64,000 bases of DNA, taken from Streptomyces californicus (lineage in GTDB: Bacteria > Actinomycetota > Actinomycetes > Streptomycetales > Streptomycetaceae). Each line of letters opens with the position of its first letter. Within the stretch, counting starts at the first letter, position 1. Positions 58,497 to 64,000 of this stretch are shown here, in pieces. The notes under the pieces were generated by a model. The model did no database searches, was not told where the DNA came from, and saw only the letters and a program-made list of their open reading frames with translations. The stretch covers positions 1 to 64,000 of the forward strand of contig NZ_JNZZ01000024.1 in the NCBI RefSeq assembly GCF_000717645.1. The letters run 5' to 3'. The translations under genes and the position numbers were made by a program.

Positions 58497-59744
58497 ATGG
58501 AACGTCATGAGACCGAGCGCCTCACCTCCGTCCAACTGGCGGCGATGAGGCGATCGTTGAGCAACGGCAGGGGCGCCCTCACCCGCCGTTCGCTGCTGCG
58601 CGCCTCCGGTATGGGCGCACTCGCCCTGGGCGGGATATCCACCCTCGGCGCGTGCGGCATCCCGCCCGCCGGACGCACCGAGGGCAGCGCCGCCTCCGAC
58701 GACCACTCGGCGAAGGAGAAGGAGGTGCACTTCTCCAACTGGACCGAGTACATGGACGTCTCCGAGGACGAGAAGAGCCGCCCCACCCTCCAGGCGTTCA
58801 CCGAGCGCACCGGGATCAAGGTCAAGTACACCGAGGACATCAACGACAACGTCGAGTTCTTCGGGAAGATCAAACCGCAGCTCGCCGCCGGCCAGAACAC
58901 CGGACGCGACCTCATCTGCGTCACCGACTGGCTCGCCGCCCGCATCATCCGCCTCGGCTGGGCCCAGAAGCTCGACCACGCGAACCTCCCGCACGCCTTC
59001 GCGAACGTCTCCGCCCAGTTCCGCACCCCCGACTGGGACCCGGGCCGCGCCTACTCCTTCCCCTGGACCGGCATACCGGCCGTCATCGCGTACAACAAGA
59101 AGGCGACCGGCGGCCGCAAGGTCGACTCCGTCACCCAGCTGCTCGACGACCCCAAGCTCAAGGGCCGCGTCTCCTTCCTCTCGGAGATGCGCGACACCGT
59201 CGGCATGACCCTCCTCGACCAGGGCAAGGACCCGGGGAAGTTCAGCGACGCCGACTTCGACGGCGCGATCGGCCGCCTCCAGAAGGCCGTCGACAAGAAG
59301 CAGATCCGCCGCTTCACCGGCAACGACTACACCGCCGACCTCAGCAAGGGCGACATCGCCGCCTGCGTCGCCTGGGCCGGGGACATCATCCAGCTCCAGG
59401 CCGACAACCCGGACATCGAGTACGCCATCCCGGCCGCCGGCTACATCACCTCCAGCGACAACCTCCTGGTCCCCGCCCAGGCCCGGCACAAGACCAACGC
59501 CGAGAAGTTCATCGACTACTACTACGAGCCGCCGGTCGCCGCCCAGCTCGCCGCGTACATCAACTACGTCTGCCCGGTCGACGGCGTACGCGAGGAACTG
59601 GCCGAGATCGACGAGTCGATGGCCTCCAACACGCTGATCCTCCCCGACAAGGAGATGGCGGCGAAGTCCCGCTCCTTCCGCTCCCTGAGCACGAAGGAAG
59701 AGACGGCGTACGAGGAGAAGTTCGCCAAGCTCATCGGCGCCTGA
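58497..59744 (+). CDS. potD: PotD-like polyamine-binding lipoprotein, copy 2
   Basis: This 415-residue protein has a 35-residue hydrophilic extension before a twin-arginine signal (LTRRSLLRASGMGALALGGISTLGAC), with a lipobox-like Cys. The mature protein has the spermidine/putrescine-binding fold (VHFSNWTEYMDVSEDEKSRPTLQAFTERTGIKVKYTEDINDNVEFFGK, AYINYVCPV). It is closely similar to the orphan protein at 44996. Its partners follow directly downstream. Confidence 0.92.
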   Translation: MERHETERLTSVQLAAMRRSLSNGRGALTRRSLLRASGMGALALGGISTLGACGIPPAGRTEGSAASDDHSAKEKEVHFSNWTEYMDVSEDEKSRPTLQAFTERTGIKVKYTEDINDNVEFFGKIKPQLAAGQNTGRDLICVTDWLAARIIRLGWAQKLDHANLPHAFANVSAQFRTPDWDPGRAYSFPWTGIPAVIAYNKKATGGRKVDSVTQLLDDPKLKGRVSFLSEMRDTVGMTLLDQGKDPGKFSDADFDGAIGRLQKAVDKKQIRRFTGNDYTADLSKGDIAACVAWAGDIIQLQADNPDIEYAIPAAGYITSSDNLLVPAQARHKTNAEKFIDYYYEPPVAAQLAAYINYVCPVDGVREELAEIDESMASNTLILPDKEMAAKSRSFRSLSTKEETAYEEKFAKLIGA

Positions 59745-59819
59745 CCCGGCCCGGCGCGCCCCCCGGCCGGGGCCGCCCCTCCCCGTAACTCCCCCCCGAA
59801 CACACTGGGACCGCGACCC

Positions 59820-60971
59820 ATGACACAGCAGCAGACCGCGGGCGGCGATGTCCGCCTCACCGGGATCAGCAAGACCTACGGCTCCTTCACCGCCGTGCAC
59901 CCGCTCGACCTGACCGTGCCGCAGGGCTCCTTCTTCGCCCTGCTCGGCGCGTCCGGCTGCGGCAAGACCACCACCCTGCGGATGATCGCCGGGCTGGAGG
60001 AGGCCACCACCGGCACGGTCTCCCTCGGCGACCGGGACATCACCGACCTGCCCCCGTACAAACGGCCCGTCAACACCGTCTTCCAGAGCTACGCGCTCTT
60101 CCCGCACCTCGACATCAGCGAGAACATCGCCTTCGGGCTGCGGCGCCGCGGCATCAAGTCGGTGAAGAAGCAGGTCGACGACATGCTGGAGCTGGTCCAG
60201 CTCGGCGACTTCGCCCGCCGCAAGCCCCACCAGCTCTCCGGCGGCCAGCAGCAGCGCGTCGCCGTCGCCCGCGCGCTCATCAACCACCCGCAGGTCCTGC
60301 TGCTCGACGAACCCCTCGGCGCGCTCGACCTCAAGCTGCGCCGCCAGATGCAGCTGGAGCTCAAGCGCATCCAGACCGAGGTCGGCATCACCTTCGTGCA
60401 CGTCACCCACGACCAGGAGGAGGCCATGACCATGGCCGACACCGTCGCGGTGATGAACGGCGGCCGTGTCGAACAGCTCGGCGCCCCCGCCGACCTCTAC
60501 GAGAACCCGCGCACCACCTTCGTCGCCAACTTCCTCGGCACCTCCAACCTCATCGAGGGGGACGTCGTCTCCACCGGCGACGAGCTGACGGTGGCCGCGG
60601 GCGGCGGCAGGCTCACCCTGCCCCGCGAGCGATGTTCGGGCCCCACCGCGGCCGGCGGCCGGCTCCTCCTCGGCATCCGGCCCGAGAAGATATCCCTGGC
60701 CCACGCGGACGAGGCCGACACCGTCGCCGCCGGCCGCAACCGCGTCACCGGCCGCATCACCGACTCCAGCTTCATCGGCGTCTCGACGCAGTACGTCGTC
60801 GAGAGCCCGGCCGGCAAGGCCCTCCAGGTCTACGAGCAGAACGTCGAACGCGACACGCGCCTGGTGCCCGGAGCCGAGGTCGTCCTGCACTGGAACCCGG
60901 CCCACACCTTCGGGCTCGACGCCGCCCAGGACATCGACGCGGGCGCGACCAGCGTGGAGGACGGGGAATGA
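59820..60971 (+). CDS. potA: Polyamine ABC transporter ATP-binding protein
   Basis: This 383-residue protein has Walker A GASGCGKTT, Q-loop FQSYALFPHLDISENIAFGL, signature LSGGQQQR, Walker B LLLDEP and switch His VTHDQEEA, followed by a TOBE domain at about 280-360 (RLLLGIRPEKISLAHADEADTVAAGRN). It energises polyamine uptake. It is preceded by 75 bases of C-rich spacer and overlaps potB by ATGA. Confidence 0.95.
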   Translation: MTQQQTAGGDVRLTGISKTYGSFTAVHPLDLTVPQGSFFALLGASGCGKTTTLRMIAGLEEATTGTVSLGDRDITDLPPYKRPVNTVFQSYALFPHLDISENIAFGLRRRGIKSVKKQVDDMLELVQLGDFARRKPHQLSGGQQQRVAVARALINHPQVLLLDEPLGALDLKLRRQMQLELKRIQTEVGITFVHVTHDQEEAMTMADTVAVMNGGRVEQLGAPADLYENPRTTFVANFLGTSNLIEGDVVSTGDELTVAAGGGRLTLPRERCSGPTAAGGRLLLGIRPEKISLAHADEADTVAAGRNRVTGRITDSSFIGVSTQYVVESPAGKALQVYEQNVERDTRLVPGAEVVLHWNPAHTFGLDAAQDIDAGATSVEDGE

Positions 60972-61897
60972 GCGCCACCGAGGCGCCGCCCGCGCCCGCC
61001 GAACCCCAGGAGCCGGTGCTCCGCAAGCCCTCCACCCGCAAACGGCTCGTCCCCTACTGGCTGCTGCTCCCCGGCATCCTCTGGCTGCTCGTCTTCTTCG
61101 CCCTGCCACTCGTCTACCAGGCGTCCACCTCCGTCCAGACCGGCTCCCTGGAGCAGGGCTTCGAGGTGACCTGGCACTTCCAGACGTACGTGGACGCGCT
61201 GCGCGAGTACTACCCGCAGTTCATCCGGTCCCTGCTCTACGCGGGCACCGCCACGATCCTGTGCCTGCTGCTGGGCTACCCGCTCGCCTACCTCATCGCC
61301 TTCAAGGCGGGCCGCTGGCGCAACCTGGTGCTCGTGCTGGTCATCGCCCCGTTCTTCACCAGTTTCCTCATCCGTACGCTGGCGTGGAAGACGATCCTCG
61401 CCGACGGCGGCGCGGTCGTGGACCTGCTCAACACCCTGCACGTCCTGGACGTCACGAGCTGGCTCGGCTGGACCGAGTCGGGCCGGGTCCTCGCCACCCC
61501 GATGGCGGTCGTCTGCGGTCTCACGTACAACTTCCTGCCGTTCATGATCCTGCCGCTCTACACCTCGCTGGAACGGATCGACGGCCGGCTGCACGAGGCG
61601 GCGGGCGACCTCTACGCCACCCCCGCCACCACCTTCCGCAAGGTGACGTTCCCGCTCTCCATGCCCGGCGTCGTCTCCGGCACCCTGCTGACCTTCATCC
61701 CGGCCAGCGGCGACTACGTCAACGCCGAACTGCTCGGCTCCACCGACACCAAGATGGTCGGCTCCGTCATCCAGAGCCAGTTCCTGCGGGTCCTGGACTA
61801 CCCGACGGCCGCCGCGCTCTCGTTCATCCTCATGGCGATCGTCCTGCTGGCGGTCACCGTCTACATCCGCCGCTCCGGGACGGAGGACCTGGTCTGA
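60968..61897 (+). CDS. potB: Polyamine ABC transporter permease, PotB type
   Basis: This 309-residue protein has six transmembrane helices, starting with YWLLLPGILWLLVFFALPLVYQA. The EAA loop reads HEAAGDLYATPATTFRKVTFPLSMPGV, the site of contact with PotA. Both ends overlap neighbouring genes (ATGA with potA, TGATG with potC), so the three are translated as a unit. Confidence 0.93.
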   Translation: MSATEAPPAPAEPQEPVLRKPSTRKRLVPYWLLLPGILWLLVFFALPLVYQASTSVQTGSLEQGFEVTWHFQTYVDALREYYPQFIRSLLYAGTATILCLLLGYPLAYLIAFKAGRWRNLVLVLVIAPFFTSFLIRTLAWKTILADGGAVVDLLNTLHVLDVTSWLGWTESGRVLATPMAVVCGLTYNFLPFMILPLYTSLERIDGRLHEAAGDLYATPATTFRKVTFPLSMPGVVSGTLLTFIPASGDYVNAELLGSTDTKMVGSVIQSQFLRVLDYPTAAALSFILMAIVLLAVTVYIRRSGTEDLV

Positions 61898-62700
61898 TGC
61901 CCGTACTGCGCTGGATACGCCGGAACCTGGTCGTCATCGCGGGTCTGCTGACCCTCGCGTACATGATCCTGCCGAACATCGTCGTGATGGTGTTCTCGTT
62001 CAACAAGCCCAAGGGCCGCTTCAACTACTCCTGGCAGCAGTTCTCGCTGGAGGCGTGGAAGGACCCGTGCGGCGTCGCCGACCTGTGCGGCTCGCTCTCC
62101 CTCTCGCTCCAGATCGCCTTCTGGGCGACGCTCGGGGCGACCGCGCTCGGCACGATGATCGCCTTCGCCCTGGTCCGCTACCGCTTCCGGGCGCGCGGTG
62201 CGATCAACTCGCTGATCTTCCTGCCGATGGCCATGCCCGAGGTCGTCATGGCCGCCTCGCTGCTCACCCTCTTCCTGAACATGGGCGCTCAGCTCGGCTT
62301 CTGGACCGTGCTGATCGCGCACATCATGTTCTGCCTCAGCTTCGTGGTGACCGCCGTCAAGGCGCGCGTCATGTCGATGGACCCGAGACTGGAGGAAGCC
62401 GCCCGCGATCTGTACGCGGGCCCCGTGCAGACCTTCGTACGGGTGACCCTTCCCATCGCCGCCCCCGGCATCGCGGCGGGAGCGCTGCTCGCTTTCGCGC
62501 TCTCGTTCGACGATTTCATCATCACGAATTTCAACGCGGGCTCCACCGTCACGTTCCCCATGTTCGTCTGGGGTTCGGCACAGCGCGGCACGCCCGTGCA
62601 GATCAACGTCATCGGCACCGCCATGTTCGTGATTGCGGTACTGATGGTTCTTGTGGGTCAGCTCATCGCGAGCCGCCGCAAGAGCAACGCTCGAAACTGA
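61897..62700 (+). CDS. potC: Polyamine ABC transporter permease, PotC type
   Basis: This 267-residue protein has six membrane helices (NLVVIAGLLTLAYMILPNIVVMVFSF, ILIFLPMAMPEVVMAASLLTL-type, MFVIAVLMVLVGQLI). The EAA loop is LEEAARDLYAGPVQTFVRVTLPIAAPGI. It pairs with the PotB-type protein. A typical PotC FDDFIITNF motif is present. It overlaps potB by one base. Confidence 0.93.
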   Translation: MPVLRWIRRNLVVIAGLLTLAYMILPNIVVMVFSFNKPKGRFNYSWQQFSLEAWKDPCGVADLCGSLSLSLQIAFWATLGATALGTMIAFALVRYRFRARGAINSLIFLPMAMPEVVMAASLLTLFLNMGAQLGFWTVLIAHIMFCLSFVVTAVKARVMSMDPRLEEAARDLYAGPVQTFVRVTLPIAAPGIAAGALLAFALSFDDFIITNFNAGSTVTFPMFVWGSAQRGTPVQINVIGTAMFVIAVLMVLVGQLIASRRKSNARN

Positions 62701-62723
62701 AATTCCTGAAGGAGTTGGAAACC

Positions 62724-64000
62724 ATGGCCCCAGCTGCCATGCGTACCGCTGCATCATCCCTTTCCGGCGTCAAGCCGGTCCCGTTCTGGCTCGACGATCC
62801 GGAGCGGCCCGACGCGCTCCCCGCCCTCACCGGCGACGAGCACACCGACCTGCTGGTCGTCGGCGGGGGCTACAGCGGTCTGTGGACCGCGCTCATCGCC
62901 AAGGAGCGCGATCCGGACCGGGACGTCGTCCTCATCGAGGGGCACGAGGTGGGCTGGGCCGCCTCGGGCCGCAACGGCGGTTTCTGCGCCGCCTCCCTCA
63001 CCCACGGGCTGGCCAACGGCGTGGAGCGCTGGCCCGACGAGATCGCGAAGCTGGAGGAGCTGGGGGAGCGGAACCTCGACGCCATCGAGGCCGCCGTCGC
63101 CCGCTACGGCATCGACTGCGAGTTCGAGCGCACCGGTGAGATCGACGTCGCCACCGAGCCCCACCAGCTCCAGGAGCTGCGGGAATGGCACGAGGAGATC
63201 GTGAAGCTCGGCATCACGGGCGTGGACTTCCTCGACCGCGACGCGCTGCGGGCCGAGGTCGACTCGCCCACCTTCCTCGGCGGCCTCTGGGATCGGCGCG
63301 GGGTCGCGATGCTGCACCCGGCGAAGCTCGCCTGGGGTCTGAAGCGGGCCTGCCGGGAGCTGGGCGTACGGATCTACGAGCACACCCGCGGCCTGGAGCT
63401 CGCCCGCTCGGGGGAGGGGATGGCGGTCCGCACCCCGTACGGGCGCGTCTTCGCCCGCCGTGTCGCGCTCGGCACCAACATCTTCCCCTCGCTGGTCAAG
63501 CGCGTCCGGCCGTACACCGTGCCGGTCTACGACTACGCGCTGATGACCGAGCCGCTCACCCCCGCGCAGCTGGAATCGATCGGCTGGAAGGGGCGCCAGG
63601 GGCTCGGTGACAGTGCCAATCAGTTCCATTACTTCCGGCTTTCCGCGGACAACCGGATCCTGTGGGGCGGATACGACGCGATCTATCCGTACGGGGGAAA
63701 GCTGAACGCCGATCTCGACCAGCGCCCGGAGACGTTCCTGAAACTCGCGGAACAGTTCTTCACGTGTTTCCCGCAGCTTTCCGGCGTGCGTTTCTCGCAT
63801 GCCTGGGGAGGGGCGATCGACACCTGTTCGCGGTTCACCGCGTTCTTCGGTACGGCCCATCAGGGTCGGGTCGCCTATGCCGCCGGATACACCGGCCTCG
63901 GCGTCGGCTCCACCCGTTTCGGGGCCGATGTGATGCTCGACCTGCTCTCCGGCGAGGAGACCGAGCGGACCCGGCTGGAGATGGTCCGCTCCAAGCCGAT
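62724..64000 (+). CDS. FAD-dependent amine oxidase (PuuB-like), partial
   Basis: The frame starts at ATG 62724 with GAAGGAG and runs off the right edge. The first 425 residues form a D-amino-acid-oxidase-type FAD protein: dinucleotide-binding LLVVGGGYSGLWTALIAKERDPDRDVVLIE, and the conserved GWAASGRNGGF and WGGAIDTCSRFTAFFG segments. These are typical of gamma-glutamylputrescine oxidase-like enzymes that oxidise an amine to aldehyde. The product would feed the dehydrogenase at 56909. Only the very C-terminus is missing. Confidence 0.9.
   Translation, partial: MAPAAMRTAASSLSGVKPVPFWLDDPERPDALPALTGDEHTDLLVVGGGYSGLWTALIAKERDPDRDVVLIEGHEVGWAASGRNGGFCAASLTHGLANGVERWPDEIAKLEELGERNLDAIEAAVARYGIDCEFERTGEIDVATEPHQLQELREWHEEIVKLGITGVDFLDRDALRAEVDSPTFLGGLWDRRGVAMLHPAKLAWGLKRACRELGVRIYEHTRGLELARSGEGMAVRTPYGRVFARRVALGTNIFPSLVKRVRPYTVPVYDYALMTEPLTPAQLESIGWKGRQGLGDSANQFHYFRLSADNRILWGGYDAIYPYGGKLNADLDQRPETFLKLAEQFFTCFPQLSGVRFSHAWGGAIDTCSRFTAFFGTAHQGRVAYAAGYTGLGVGSTRFGADVMLDLLSGEETERTRLEMVRSKP

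Noticed and set aside
1..64000. CRISPR arrays, rRNA genes and complete tRNA genes
   Set aside because: No regularly spaced identical repeats of 25-40 bp with unique spacers, no rRNA sequence and no foldable tRNA were seen.

Overview
The window is high-GC actinobacterial DNA, almost certainly a Streptomyces chromosome. It carries whiG (sporulation sigma factor) next to the 3' end of dprA, then the conserved block rpsB-tsf-pyrH-frr-cdsA-rlmN, and further right a polyamine-catabolism region in an order familiar from Streptomyces. GTG starts, ATGA stop/start overlaps and strong GC hairpin terminators occur throughout.

Region 1 (1 to about 11840) is the right part of a first integrated element whose left end lies outside the window. 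It carries small regulators (GntR, two Cro/CI-type HTH proteins), a primase-helicase replication protein followed by an array of GTGCCATAT-type iterons (a probable origin), a four-gene overlapping operon with a small-terminase-like HTH protein, several unrecognised small genes separated by long hairpin-rich gaps, and a large serine recombinase at the extreme right end. No transfer ATPase or capsid gene is visible in the part shown. The element sits inside dprA. The recombinase reading frame runs without a stop across the right junction into the last third of DprA, so the chromosome now encodes a recombinase-DprA chimera and dprA is broken.

Region 2 (11841 to 20690) is core chromosome: dprA 3' fragment, whiG, a TetR regulator, an M23 peptidase-like secreted protein on the opposite strand, then rpsB, tsf, pyrH, frr and cdsA (translation elongation, UMP synthesis, ribosome recycling and phospholipid precursor synthesis) and a small membrane protein.

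Region 3 (20690 to 33667) is a complete 13-kb actinomycete integrative and conjugative element (AICE), bounded by a 25-bp direct repeat that contains the rlmN start codon. Most of it is transcribed leftward: DUF6284- and DUF6303-like proteins, an SpdB-like spread protein, small zinc proteins, a TraB-type DNA translocase, a prim-pol and a DUF3987 protein for replication, a GGTTCTGTCA repeat array, excisionase and tyrosine integrase. At the right end a KorSA-like GntR regulator has three copies of its probable operator. One lies between it and a divergent SAM methyltransferase that looks like cargo. Integration leaves rlmN intact but gives it a new upstream region.

Region 4 (33648 to 41350) holds rlmN, a TPP riboswitch with a terminator-like platform controlling the thiamine ABC transporter thiB-thiP-thiQ, and a leftward ABC exporter pair (ATPase and permease).

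Region 5 (41358 to 64000) is a polyamine-catabolism region: aminotransferase, Lrp-type regulator, aminobutyraldehyde dehydrogenase and an orphan PotD-like protein; further right a second dehydrogenase and PotD copy with a full PotA-B-C transporter and an FAD-dependent amine oxidase cut by the window edge. Between the two modules lie a DUF574-type methyltransferase, a glycerophosphodiester phosphodiesterase, an adenosine-deaminase-family enzyme, small membrane proteins, a 175-bp MITE-like element and an alkaline-shock island. That island contains AmaP, several Asp23-like proteins, an ECF sigma factor, and a zinc anti-sigma-type domain fused to an Asp23-like domain.
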